64,000 nt of DNA from Tethya wilhelma (lineage: Eukaryota; Porifera; Demospongiae; Tethyida; Tethyidae), in NCBI GenBank assembly GCA_964030475.1, contig CAXIPT010000008.1:3968568-4032567 (forward strand). Direction: 5' to 3'. The stretch's first letter is position 1; each line of letters begins with the position of its first letter. Positions 1-10,625 of this stretch are shown one piece after another. The position numbers were made by a program, and so were the translations under genes. The notes beneath the pieces were generated by a model. That model did not search any database and was not told the DNA's origin. It was given only the letters and a program-made list of their open reading frames with translations.

Positions 1-943
1 TCTGCCACGTCTTTTCCTCAAGTCATTGGATTGGCAGCAACCTTCAACATGTAAGTTTGTTTTTTTTCTGTTAGAGCATTAATTTTTCTTGTACTGGGTA
101 ATATTATTGTCAGCACATCAGCTATTATGATCATTGACAATTTCTTTGCTCTACAAAATGAAAATGTCATTGTACTCTAGGAGTCTGATTCGTGAGATGG
201 CTGGTGTGATAGCTACGGAGGCCAGGGCCATGAACAGTGTTGGACAGTGTGGTCTCACACTCTTTGCCCCCGAACTGAACATCTACAGGGATCCTCGATG
301 GGGGAGGGGCCAGGAGACACCGGGAGAAGGTACGCTACTGGCACGTGGTTTGAGGTACAAGTTTAGCTACAGAATATACACTGTTGCTATGAAAATTTAC
401 TAGCAAAATAACTCGGTTATAATGTATGAGACGTCTTGTAAAGATATTATAATTATTGGGTTAGGATATTAGGAGGGGAAATGTTAAGGCCAATAGACTA
501 GCATATCTCTATTATTATTTTTTAATTTTGTAATATTCACTAACAATTATTTATTTTTTTATTTTTATTTTACTATCTTTAGATCCCTTCCTTTCATCAC
601 AGTATGCCACTCACTTCGTTCAAGGTCTTCAAGAGGGTCCTGATATGAGGTAAGGATTATGTCATTACCATGGAAACGCTATCACCACAAATAATGTCAC
701 TATAATTATCTTAGATACATGAAGGTTGCTGGTTGCTGCAAAGCTTTTGCAGCTTATGGTATGTACTACAAAATGTGCTGTGTATGATTTGTATTGCATT
801 TTGAAGAATGGGTATTGATTTATACAGATTTGGAGAATTGGAATGGAACCGACCGTCATCGTTTCAATGCCATAATTCCAGACCAAGATCTTGTTGAGGT
901 ACATACATCATATATACGTTGATTCCCCATTCATAACACTCAT

Positions 944-983
<40 letters not shown>

Positions 984-1246
984 CTATTTCCCCATATATG
1001 AAGCATGTGTACGTGATTCGAGTGTTGCCAGTATCATGTGCAGCTATAATGCTGTCAATGGAGTCCCTAGTTGTGCCAATGACCTCTTCTTGAACAAAGT
1101 AGCTCGGGATCAGTGGGGATTTGAGGGATTCATAGTAAGTGTACTAAAATATTGTGCTGGTAATTTTCAGGTGTCGAGTAAAGAAAGATTTTCCATTCTG
1201 TGGTACGATATGGAGTAACCGCAGTATTTCAACGCAAAGTGATATT

Positions 1247-1291
<45 letters not shown>

Positions 1292-3806
1292 ACATAAATT
1301 GTCATTTATCCTCAATAGGTTAGTGACTGTGGAGCTGTAGGAGCCATCATGACTGTCCATCAGTGAGCTAGTGTGCTTTGTGAAGTTTTTCACCTATAAT
1401 AATTATTGTATTGATTCTCAAGTTAAACTTTTAAAATTGCAACTGTGGTTGTTTTACAGGTACACCAAGACTCCTGGCGACACTGTCCAGGTAGCTCTGA
1501 AGGGAGGGACTGACCTCAACTGTGGAAGCTTCTATCAAAAGAACGGTGTGGTGAGTCAGTAGAATGCCTACGCAAACGATTGATTTCCTTTTTCATTGTA
1601 ATGCTTTAATCCTCATCTAATGTCTTTTTCATTGCAATGGTTTAACCAAAGGATGCCTACAATCAGAAGAAAATCTCAGATGATGACCTAAATCTTGCAC
1701 TCAGAAGACTTTTTGGCTTCAGGTAGTTTATTTCGTGAATAAGTGAATAGCATACAGAGGCATATAGATCCCTTTAGGAAACATGTAGTTACCTCCTATA
1801 ATAATAGTATCCTGATGCAATTGCACAAGCTCCTAGTGACTTCCTAAAGTATACTTCTAAATTGTTTATCAATGGCACACTTACTGACTACCACAGGATG
1901 AAACTTGGCATGTTTGATCCTCCTGGTGGACAACCTTACTGCCAGATTGGTACCGATGAAGTGAACACACAGGCACACCAGGTATGTATCAGTGAGCACT
2001 ATACAGCATTTCTGTACATACATTGTGTATTTCAAGACCACAATATTCTTGCGTATTTTATACTACAACTACATACAGGCATTAGCTCTGCAAGCAGCCA
2101 GAGAGAGCATTGTTTTGCTCAAGAATGATGGGACACTTCCTCTGGACACAAAGAAGAAAGTTGCCCTCATTGGACCAAACATCAATGTCACCACCACCAT
2201 GCAGGGAAACTACCAGGTATACATGTATGGTGGCACTGCTTATCTATGAAGTTGTGTGATCAAGTAGAAGTCAAGGAGTGAATCCTTTAAAATTAATAAT
2301 AATTTTAAAAATGATAAGTTTTTAATTACAGAAGTGTATGATAATAGTGACTTTTATTATTATTATTTTTTTTCAGGGGACTGCTCCTTTTTTAATTAGC
2401 CCCCTTCAAGGGATGAAGGATATGAAGATCTCATTCACGCCAGTCGAGGGGTGTGATGTGAGCTGTGCAAGTGACTCAGGTTTCTCCGATGCTGTGAATG
2501 CAGCCAAGAGTGCAGATGTAGTGGTAGCTGTAGTGGGACTGGATCAGGGACAGGAGAGGTACTTAAAGTAGCCTTGTACACCAGGTCATCCCCACTTTGA
2601 TTTATTTTAAGTCCACGGCAGGGCCTGCATGCATGGTTCACAAGGCTATATTATACCTATAGTATACAATGCTATTGTTTCATAGCCATCATGTATGCAA
2701 TGTACTGTCTTGGGTGTGTATTTTCAGGGAAGGCCATGATCGTACTCAGCTTACTCTGCCTGGCTTGCAAGAGAAACTACTGGATGAAATCAAGAAGGGT
2801 ATACCTAGTACGACCCCCATTGTTGTGGTACTAATGTCTGGAGGATCGGTGGATATCACTTGGGCTAAGGTATACATCACATTGCTGTGGATGGTACCAT
2901 TGTATTTGTGACCTTTTTTTTGACACAGACTAATGCAAATGCTGTGCTCTGGGTTGGATATCCTGGTCAGTCTGGAGGACAAGCAATAGCAGATGTCCTC
3001 TTTGGAGCATTCAATCCCTCTGGCAGACTACCAATGACATTTGTAAGCCATTCACCTCTCTTTTAGGTGGTCACATTAAAAATACACGGTAAAAAAATAC
3101 ATTGTTCTCTTTAATTTCCCAACAGTATCCAGCCGACTATGTCAATCAAATTTCATTCTTCAACATGAGCATGAGAACTGACCCTGGACGCTCTTACAAG
3201 TTCTACAAGGGTAGTGCTGTGTACGAATTTGGAGAGGGATACAGCTATACTACGTTCAGCTACAAGTGGAGTGCAGTGGAGGGTAACCCAGCAGCCAAGG
3301 GTGAGCCTCTTCTTCTCTCCAGAGAGAGACTGAGAAGTCAAGATGGAGTCAACTATACAGTGGAAGTCACCAACACCGGGAAACTACCTGGTGGTGTGTC
3401 AGTGCTGGAATTCTTGACCTCTTCAGTACGTTTAACTTTTTACAATAATTATATTCTTACCCACAATTTTTTTTTCTTTAAAAATGGAGTCTGAAACACA
3501 ATAGTACTCTGCCCATGCATATATATGTGCTGTGGTGATTGCTACATTGATTGCTAGGTGCCTGGTGCTCCCCTTAAAAAGCTCATTGGTTTCCAGAAGT
3601 TATTTTTGCAACCTGGTGAGATGAAGGAGCTCTTCTTTGGAGTATCACCAGATTCATTCATGCTAGTGGATGAAAAGGTATCATGAGTGAAAGTCAGAAT
3701 TGTTTTAACTTTTTTGTTGCATTGTTTACAGGGTCACAACGACTTGCATGCTGGAGAGTATCAGATCAACATTGGTAACATGAAACACTTGGTGACACTA
3801 ACATAA
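1..3806 (+). CDS. GH3 beta-xylosidase / alpha-arabinofuranosidase-like glycosidase (5' end outside window)
   Basis: Seventeen exons can be joined: 1-50, 181-329, 583-649, 715-758, 828-898, 982-1134, 1319-1362, 1460-1550, 1652-1722, 1897-1981, 2079-2216, 2377-2558, 2728-2869, 2929-3042, 3126-3425, 3558-3677 and 3732-3806 (TAA). The order is that of plant-type GH3 xylosidases. The N-terminal barrel has [17 protein letters not shown] and KAFAAYD. The nucleophile loop [12 protein letters not shown] spans the 1134/1319 junction, with Asp in VSD as the expected nucleophile. The second domain has [14 protein letters not shown], and VVGLDQGQE carries the likely acid/base Glu. The C-terminus has an FnIII-like fold with [10 protein letters not shown]. 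The family hydrolyses terminal beta-xylosyl or arabinosyl residues, usually in secreted or lysosomal enzymes. The start and any signal peptide lie upstream of the window. All key residues visible are intact. Substrate is inferred from family only; other GH3 specificities are possible. Confidence 0.93.
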
Positions 3807-4131
3807 CTCAATGTGCTTGCATGCATTGTTGTAAATGTATTGCACATGTACTTCCTGTTTGAGGTAAACTGTCAGGTCAGATCATATCATAGTATCTGCA
3901 GTGACGTACACGTGAATCAACTTCCAGTCTAATTCCAGTGAATCTACTTCCTTACTTCCAGTTTTCTTACGTACACAATCCACATCAATCACTCTAACTG
4001 ATGCTACAACTGTATTCACTATACACTAGAGGATCCAGCTAGGTCATGGCCGCACCAAGTACAGCTATATAAATAATTATTAGTAAGAATAACTCTAGTG
4101 TAGCACACAAGCAGTATAATAACCAACAAAG
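3807..4131. other. Intergenic spacer between xylosidase and sulfotransferase array
   Basis: About 325 bp with no convincing ORF or RNA gene. It holds the 3' flank of the xylosidase and the 5' flank of the first sulfotransferase copy. Confidence 0.6.
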
Positions 4132-4587
4132 ATGTCAGCTGCTGAAACACAAGCTCAAACCCTTCCTCTACCACTAGCACCACAATGGGTATGTGCAAAG
4201 GAATGGACACCAGAGCAACAGCTACATGAGATGAAGAGAAGGAAGCCCATTAACTCATTAGCTTCCTGTCAAGATCCTAAAAACAGTTTTGTATACACTC
4301 CACGTCCAGGTGATATTGTTGTAGCCACACCTCCTAAGAGTGGTACGACTTGGCTGACTCACATCTGTCATCAAATACGAATGAGAGGTACAGAGCCAGA
4401 TTTTGAGAGACAATACAATGTTGTTGCTTGGGTAAAACCTTAGGGATTGATCCAAATACAATGCCTCAACCTGCAGAATCCTCGTGTCTTTTGTGCTCAC
4501 TTCCCATATTCAGTGATACCCAAAGGAGGAAAGATGATCACATGCATGAGAGATCCAAAAGACATGCTTTTATCTTTGTATCGCTAA
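4132..4587 (+). pseudogene. Frameshifted and truncated sulfotransferase copy
   Basis: Starts with an intact ATG and the family N-terminus (WVCAKEWTPEQQLHEMKRR), then the PAPS 5'-phosphosulfate loop ATPPKSGTTWLTHICHQIRM. After VVAW the frame breaks near 4,435. The DPNTMPQPA segment continues in another frame, and a second shift follows near 4,478, after which NPRVFCAHFPYSVIPKGG resumes. A stop occurs right after LLSLYR (TAA about 4,585). The C-terminal half is absent. The closest relative in the window is the intact gene at 6,256-7,245 on the other strand. It is almost certainly not functional; a sequencing or assembly error would have to occur at three places to rescue it. Confidence 0.88.
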
Positions 4588-4788
4588 TGAAAGGACCCAG
4601 ACTGAGGGAGAATTATATAAGTCATTACGACACAAGTTATGAGATTATTATTATTACGTATTATAATGAGCAGTTTATGCATGCAGAATGTTTATAATAA
4701 TTCAGTAAGAAAAACTAGGACACATGAATAGCAATACACGGGATGCCAATATATCCTGTGCGTACCGCCCGTGAGCTAGTGTTCGAAG

Positions 4789-4801
4789 TACGCATGCGCA
4801 G
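4789..4801. promoter_or_regulatory. NRF1-like palindrome upstream of sulfotransferase copy
   Basis: CGCATGCGCA lies about 60 bp upstream of the ATG at 4,862. It matches the core of the NRF1 consensus YGCGCAYGCGCR. The same motif recurs upstream of most sulfotransferase loci in this array. Confidence 0.5.
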
Positions 4802-4861
4802 ATAAAATGACCACCGCGGCATCTCCAATTTCACTTTAACTTGTTGATCTATTTTACAAGA

Positions 4862-5766
4862 ATGAATGAATCAAAGTTTAACAGTAAGGCTCGATCTATT
4901 CTTCCCCCACCAAAATGGGTGCGCGCAAAAGAGTGGACACCAGAACAACAGCTACAAGAGATTCAGAGAAGAATGCCAGTACCTCTATCAGTTCAATTTC
5001 AGCACATACGTTCTCAATACACTCCAAATCCCAGCGATATCTTGGTAGCTACACCTCCTAAAAGTGGTACAACTTGGCTAGCACACATCTGTCATCAAAT
5101 ACGAATGGGGGGCATAGAACCAGACTTTGAAACACAAGAAGAAATTATTACATCCACTGCATTCTAGCAAATTTCTTGGAGGAGATCCAAATGCAATGCC
5201 TCAACCTGCAAACCCTCGCATCTTTTCTACTCACTTGTCCTATTCAATGGTACCCAAAGGAGGGAAGCTGATCACCTGTATGAGAGAGCCAAGCGACATG
5301 CTTTTGTCTATGTACCGTTTTCTAGATACGATGCTGTCGCTAAAGAGAAGAGTCTCTCTCTGTGTCAGTACTTTGCAACAGGTACTTGGAACTCGAAGAA
5401 ATGAAGCATGTTTTGTCCTCTTTGGTGGATTGGTGGGAGCATCGTCATGACCACGATATCTTGTTCTTATTCTTTGATGATCTGAAAGAAGATCACACTG
5501 GATGTGTACGTCGTATTGCCAAGTTCATGGGAGTGGATTGCAGTGAAGAGGTGATAAGTCGTGTGGTCCACACTACAACACATGCTGAAATGACTCACCA
5601 CAACAACAAGTTTGAATCTCGTGCTGCTGTGTTCGCATATGCCAAGATCATTGGAGACGATCCAACTACAGAATTCACTGGTCACCCGCGTTCGCAAAGG
5701 TGGAGGACACTCTGGAGAGGGGGGGAAACTACTTCCCAAGGAGGTGAGGGAAGAACTGGAAAAGGA
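4862..5766 (+). pseudogene. Sulfotransferase copy with at least three frameshifts
   Basis: The ATG at 4,862 (MNESKF) precedes WVRAKEWTPEQQLQEIQRRM and ATPPKSGTTWLAHICHQIRM. Frame changes fall near 5,155 (stop TAG at 5,165), near 5,370 and near 5,690. Each is followed by well-conserved family sequence in a new frame: STHLSYSMVPKGGKLITCM, then LVDWWEHRHD and FFDDLKEDHTGCVRR, then RKGGGHSGEG. Similarity stops abruptly at the ambiguous base 5,767, before the usual C-terminal KLGF block, so the 3' end is missing. The expected catalytic His is present (STH). I read it as a decayed tandem copy; the abrupt end at an N leaves open a local assembly fault. Confidence 0.85.
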
Positions 5767-6255
5767 NTATAGATCCCAGCAGATGATTAGTGGAGGCGCT
5801 CAAAAGTTGTGAGCACAAAGTTACCATGCAGTCCATCTGAATCATACCATAGATCATACGATACTCTTGCCCTTTGTCTAATATTAGCTGTGCCAGGTCA
5901 CCGCTGATTAATTTGTTGTGGTCTTCGTGCTGCGCTAGCTTGCGCATGCGTAGTCTGGCTACGGATTGCCATATATTTTTACTCTACAGCTGTACAGCAT
6001 CAAGCCAAGTGGTGACAACTGGTGTAGATATATTATTATCTATGACCACAAAACTGAAGATAAAATTAAAATTAATTTTAGGTTTTGACACAATGTATAA
6101 TCATAACCCGTAACATGCATATATATGTGATGCATCCATTCAATGTACTTTGCCAACAGTGCATGGCCTATAACAAAACTTAACAAATTTCAGACCTATA
6201 TATGTATAACAAAACTATATTTAGAATGCACACGACAATAATTAAATATTTTTGA
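5767..6255. other. Spacer with ambiguous base and an NRF1-like motif
   Basis: Position 5,767 is N, exactly where sulfotransferase homology ends. TGCGCATGCGTA at 5,941-5,952 is another NRF1-type site without an obvious start codon close by. It may be the remnant promoter of a lost copy. No gene seen. Confidence 0.5.
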
Positions 6256-7245
6256 TTAAACCCTTTGCTCGGTCTTCCATGCTTGCAACATTTCACTATA
6301 ATTCTTGAAGCCCAGTTTGGCTGTCACAATTTCTCTCCACTGTTTCTCTAGTTCTTGCCTCACATCCTCAGGAAGGACCTTTGCTCCTTCTCCACAGTGC
6401 CCTCCACCTTTACGGACACGACCAGTCAATTCTGATCTTGCTGGTGGGTCATCCCCAATTCCCGTAGCAAAAGCATTTGATATAGCATGATCATCAAATT
6501 TGCTGTGGTGTTGAACCATTTCGGCATGTGTTGTGGTGTTGACCACACGACTGATCTCCTCTTCACTGCAATCTACTCCCATGAAGTTTGCAATGTGACG
6601 CACACATCCAGTGTGATCTTCTTTCAGATCATCAAAGAACAAAAACAGGACATCTTGGTCATGACGATGCTCCCACCAATCCACCAAAGAGGACAGGGTA
6701 TCTTTCATTTCTCCAATTTCCAAGCACCAGTTACAAAATATTGATAAAGAAACTCTACCTTTCAATGACAAAATAGTATCTTGATAGCGATATAAAGATA
6801 AAAGCATATCACTTGGCTCTCTCATACAGGTGATCAGCTTCCCTCCTTTGGGTATCACTGAATATGGGTAGTGAGCACAAAAGACACGAGGGTCTGCAGG
6901 TTGAGGCATTGTATTTGGGTCCACTCCGAAATATTTACTAAAATGTATCCAAGCAACAACATCATTTTGTCTTTCAAAGTCAGGCTCTGTACCTCTCATT
7001 CGTATTTGATGACAGATGTGCGTCAGCCAAGTCGTACCACTCTTAGGAGGTGTGGCTACAACAACATCACTCGGACGTGGATAGTATTGAAAACTGATGT
7101 TGGAGTCTGAACAGAGAACTAATGTAGAAAGGGGCTTCCTTCTTTTTAACTCGTGTAGCTGTTGTTCTGGTGTCCATTCCTTTGCACGTACCCATTCTGG
7201 TGCCACTTTTCCCAGAGGACTCGGAGTCTGTTCCTTTCCCGACAT
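6256..7245 (-). CDS. Intronless PAPS-dependent sulfotransferase (329 aa)
   Basis: Single-exon ORF of the P-loop sulfotransferase family, which transfers sulfate from PAPS to hydroxyl or amine groups in the cytosol or Golgi. No signal peptide or membrane segment is visible, so it is cytosolic-type. The 5'-phosphosulfate loop ATPPKSGTTWL is near residue 65-75. The likely catalytic His is in VFCAHYPYSVIP, about residue 130. The 3'-phosphate motif REPSDMLLSLYR follows. A conserved core has DWWEHRHD and FFDDLKEDHTGCVR. The C-terminal RVRKGGGHCGEG occupies the place of the RKGxxGDW loop of vertebrate SULTs. The length fits the family (about 290-330 aa). Neighbouring genes are interrupted every 50-150 bp, so the absence of introns is notable. 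The acceptor substrate cannot be predicted. Confidence 0.93.
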   Translation of the reverse strand: MSGKEQTPSPLGKVAPEWVRAKEWTPEQQLHELKRRKPLSTLVLCSDSNISFQYYPRPSDVVVATPPKSGTTWLTHICHQIRMRGTEPDFERQNDVVAWIHFSKYFGVDPNTMPQPADPRVFCAHYPYSVIPKGGKLITCMREPSDMLLSLYRYQDTILSLKGRVSLSIFCNWCLEIGEMKDTLSSLVDWWEHRHDQDVLFLFFDDLKEDHTGCVRHIANFMGVDCSEEEISRVVNTTTHAEMVQHHSKFDDHAISNAFATGIGDDPPARSELTGRVRKGGGHCGEGAKVLPEDVRQELEKQWREIVTAKLGFKNYSEMLQAWKTEQRV

Positions 7246-7579
7246 CTTAAATCAAATCTGGAGCATGCCACGGAGTTTTCAGATATGCTCAGCTAGCTGA
7301 TCATGATAAGCCGGGCTGGGCAATCATGGTTCTTGGGATATGGAGCCAGGCGCCATGCGTCACCAGAACAATAAGATCACCTGATGAGATGGCCTAGATC
7401 AGTGGACTTGCACTTTGTCTAATCAGGTCGTTGATTGCTTTCTTGCCCTGTTCTTGCTCTGTGTTCTGCGCATGCGTAATATTGATTAAAATTTATATTG
7501 GTAGTGTCGATCCACTTCCGGTATATTATTCATTTTGATTATAGCTACCGGTATTATAGTTATTTGTTGTATTACTCTC
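7246..7579. promoter_or_regulatory. 5' flank of the 6,256-7,245 sulfotransferase with NRF1-like site
   Basis: TGCGCATGCGTA occurs at 7,467-7,478, about 220 bp upstream of the ATG. The rest is unique AT-rich sequence with no ORF. Assigning it to this promoter is inference from position. Confidence 0.4.
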
Positions 7580-8530
7580 TCACTCTCTTTCTCTCTTCCA
7601 TGCCTGCCGCATTTCATGTAAATCTTTAAAGCCCAGTTTGGCCACGATGACTTCTTCCCATTCCTTCTGTAACAGTTGCCTCACCTCATCAGGAAGGACC
7701 TTTTCTCCTTCTCCAGAATTTCCTCCACCTTTTCGAACACGGCCAACAGAGTGTGCTGGTGGATCATCTCCAACCATTTTGGCAATCTTTTTGGTCATGA
7801 AGTGAGATTCAAACTTACTGTGGTGTTTAGCCATTTCAGCATGTGTTGTAGTGTGGACCACACGACTTATCACCTCTTCACTACAATCCACTCCCATGAA
7901 CTTTGCAATGCGACGCACACATCCAGTGTGATCTTCTTTCAGGTCATCATAAAACAAGAAAAGGACGTCCTGGTCATGACGATGCTCCCACCAATCCACC
8001 AAAGACAATAGAATACCTTTGATAGCACCACTCTTGATAACTCCATGGCAGAAAATCGATAAATCCACTCTTCCTTTCAGAGACAGCAATGTGTCCATAA
8101 AACGGTACATAGACAGCAGCAAGTCGGCTGGTTCTCTCATCGATGTGAGCATCTTTCCTCCTTTTGGAACTTTGGAATAAGGGACATTAGTAATGAGCAC
8201 TCTCGGTTCAGCTGGTTGGGGTCTTGTATTTGGATCGTACCCCAAGGCTCCACTGAAATCCAGAGGAGTAATGATATCCTCTTGAATCTCAAAATCAGGT
8301 TCTGCACCTCCCATACGGATTTGGTGACAGATGTGCATCAGCCAAGTTGTACCACTCTTTTGTGGAGTGGCTACAATCACATCACTTGGGCATGGTGTGA
8401 ATTGAACTCCTGAAGAAAAGATCATGTGTACAGCCATCATTCTTCTTTGCATCTCTTGAACTTGTTGCTCTGGTGTCCATTCTTTTGTGTGTATCCATTC
8501 TGGAGGTGGAGGAAGACTGGTAGAATCCAT
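7580..8530 (-). CDS. Intronless sulfotransferase (316 aa) with Asn at the usual catalytic His position
   Basis: Family architecture as in its neighbours: WIHTKEWTPEQQVQEMQRRM, PAPS loop ATPQKSGTTWLMHICHQIRM, 3'-phosphate motif REPADLLLSMYR, DWWEHRHDQDV and VRKGGGNSGEG, ending KRERE. The other copies have (T/A)H before the proline-rich loop; this one reads VLITNVPYSKVPKGGK, so the residue aligned with the SULT catalytic base is Asn. The ORF is otherwise intact, with no frameshift, and its protein is the most diverged of the intact set. It could be a PAPS-binding pseudoenzyme or an enzyme with altered chemistry. The start MDSTS matches the starts of the copies at 10,626 and 11,898. No NRF1-like palindrome is seen in its immediate 5' flank. 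Confidence 0.92.
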   Translation of the reverse strand: MDSTSLPPPPEWIHTKEWTPEQQVQEMQRRMMAVHMIFSSGVQFTPCPSDVIVATPQKSGTTWLMHICHQIRMGGAEPDFEIQEDIITPLDFSGALGYDPNTRPQPAEPRVLITNVPYSKVPKGGKMLTSMREPADLLLSMYRFMDTLLSLKGRVDLSIFCHGVIKSGAIKGILLSLVDWWEHRHDQDVLFLFYDDLKEDHTGCVRRIAKFMGVDCSEEVISRVVHTTTHAEMAKHHSKFESHFMTKKIAKMVGDDPPAHSVGRVRKGGGNSGEGEKVLPDEVRQLLQKEWEEVIVAKLGFKDLHEMRQAWKRERE

Positions 8531-8837
8531 TTTTTTGCTTTACATGTACAATTTTTTTTCATCAAGCAAATTATGTGACAACTGTCACCTGCAACAAAAA
8601 TGCAATTTCCTTTAACACCTAGTAATTACAACCCCAATGTGGCATTGTACTATGTAAAATTAAATACATAATATAATAATATTATACATGACATTGTGTT
8701 ATGCAAGAAACTGTCAGTTCACAGAGTTAACTTAACTATCGCATTTTAAGTGCACCACATAGGCTAAAATGTAAAGTTAGTAGCTAACCATAATAGGCTT
8801 AATTGTTTAATAACTGATGCTAAACAATGCTTAGTAC

Positions 8838-9111
8838 AACAAGTACAAAAAACATTAGAAATGTAATGTAAACATAGGAATGGCCAAATCGTAAAAAAGT
8901 GAGCAAACAAGATAGGAATGCTGGTCAGATTGAGCGAGGAGTTCATTTCACTGTGTCACCTATGTTCATATCTCTACTGAGCTCAATGACATTGTAGACA
9001 CAGGAATGAACTCGCTCAATCTGACCAGCATTCCTATCTTGTTTGCTCACTTTTTTACGATTTGGCCATTCCTATGTTTACATTACATTTCTAATGTTTT
9101 TTGTACTTGTT
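8838..9111. repeat. Long inverted repeat (foldback element), arms about 110 bp
   Basis: The left arm 8,838-8,947 and right arm 9,005-9,111 are reverse complements, differing visibly only by a 3-nt GAG duplication in the left arm. The spacer is 57 bp. Transcribed, it would form a hairpin of over 100 bp. There is no coding potential. It is probably a foldback/MITE-type element or a recent inverted duplication. Confidence 0.9.
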
Positions 9112-9852
9112 TGTTCTATTTTTTTTTGAAATAATTGTTTATAATATCAGTATAATACAGTTTTTAGCCTGAGCCGGCAGAGAACTTGATCCCGGCTACA
9201 GTACAGTCATGCCTTTTACACAGCTGAAATACTGAAATCCCAAGTTGAATCTGATATATATGTGTCTTGTTAGCTATAGATAACTTCCCTACTGAAGAAC
9301 TGAACACAGAGAACGAGAAAATAGGACAGAGCTTGGTGTAACGGGCATCTTGCAATAAATTCCAAATAACGCACACTTGAATATGGAAAGGGTCGTTAAG
9401 CTAGCTAGCTTATGAATAATTTATGGTTTACAAATAATGGCTGCCATACAGAGAAAGCGCTTTTCGTCTTGTATTGAGCCACTCGACGAGTGACACAGAA
9501 AACCGATGCCAAAAGCGAATGAAGACCAACATACCAAGTTTATTCGTTCAAGAATTAGCTTCTATAAGTGTACAGTCTTCGAGAAAAGCCGTGACATAAC
9601 AGAAGAAGAAGAAGAAGAAGATGGAGAAAACTGGAGGTTTGGCATATTTTAGTTTGATACTTTAGCGATGGTTTTAGGCCATGTTTTTGGGCTTGTTAGA
9701 AAGAGAATGAACTAAATAGTAGCTTGAGAAGCCTTTTAGTGCCAAGCGCCCGGTTTTTGCAGAGTTATTAGCGTGAATATTTGTATTGTGCTAATGGGCC
9801 ATCCGTGCCATTCCTATGTACCCAGTACTACCATACTGGGAATTCTTTTAAA
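9112..9852. other. Intergenic, no gene seen
   Basis: AT-rich unique sequence with a short GAA/AAG tract near 9,601-9,621. Short ORFs here lack any family resemblance or splice-linked continuation. Confidence 0.5.
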
Positions 9853-10375
9853 TTAAACTTTTGCTCCGTCTTGTATGCTTGCAGCATTTCTTGAAGCCCA
9901 GTTTGGTTGTCACAATAATAATTATTATTTCTCTCCACTGTTTCGCTAGTTCTTGCGGTGCCTCACATCCTCAGGAAGGACCATTGTTCCTTCTCCACAG
10001 TCCTCCATCTTTACGGGCATGACCAGTCAATTCTGATCTTACCTGTGTCACATTATACAACACATGCAAGTACACACCACAGTAATTTTGATGATACTCC
10101 CATGAACTTTGCAATGCGACACACGTACACATCCAGTATGTGTGATTTTCTTTAATGTCCTGATCATGACTATGCTCTCATCAATCCACAGCAGAAAAAA
10201 ACATGAGAATCTGCAGGTTGAGGTATTGTATTTGGATCCTAGTGAAAATTGATGTGGTCAGACTGTTGCATCTGGACCATAGTGAGCTTATGTTGAAAGT
10301 GGCTTCCTGCTCTTCATCTCATGTAGCTGTTGCTCTGCTGTCCATTCATTTTCATGTACCCATTCTATAGTGCTA
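9853..10375 (-). pseudogene. Sulfotransferase relic with large internal deletions
   Basis: Read on the minus strand, blocks match the 6,256-7,245 gene in order. About 10,290-10,372 matches the N-terminal EWTPEQQ/MKRRK region. About 10,200-10,240 matches the DPNTMPQPADP region. About 10,085-10,190 matches DWWEHRHD through FMGV, and 9,853-10,050 matches the C-terminal third. Segments between the blocks, including the PAPS loop, are missing, and small insertions such as an AATAAT run break the frame. It is clearly dead and shows the array has lost as well as gained members. Confidence 0.85.
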
Positions 10376-10625
10376 AGTGATAGAGGCTCAGATGGTGATA
10401 TCCAGCCCTTAGAATCAATCTCATGTCACAGAAACACATATATATGCTACGATCAAACGTCTACGAGGACCATACAATGCAGATAATAATAAAATTAATG
10501 TCAACACATTTGTACAATCTATATAGTAATAAATCAGATCAATAGTGCGTCTATATATAAACTACTTATACCAAAAAAGTATACATGCAGAGACTATACT
10601 GCATTCATGAAGATCACGTGAGTTA

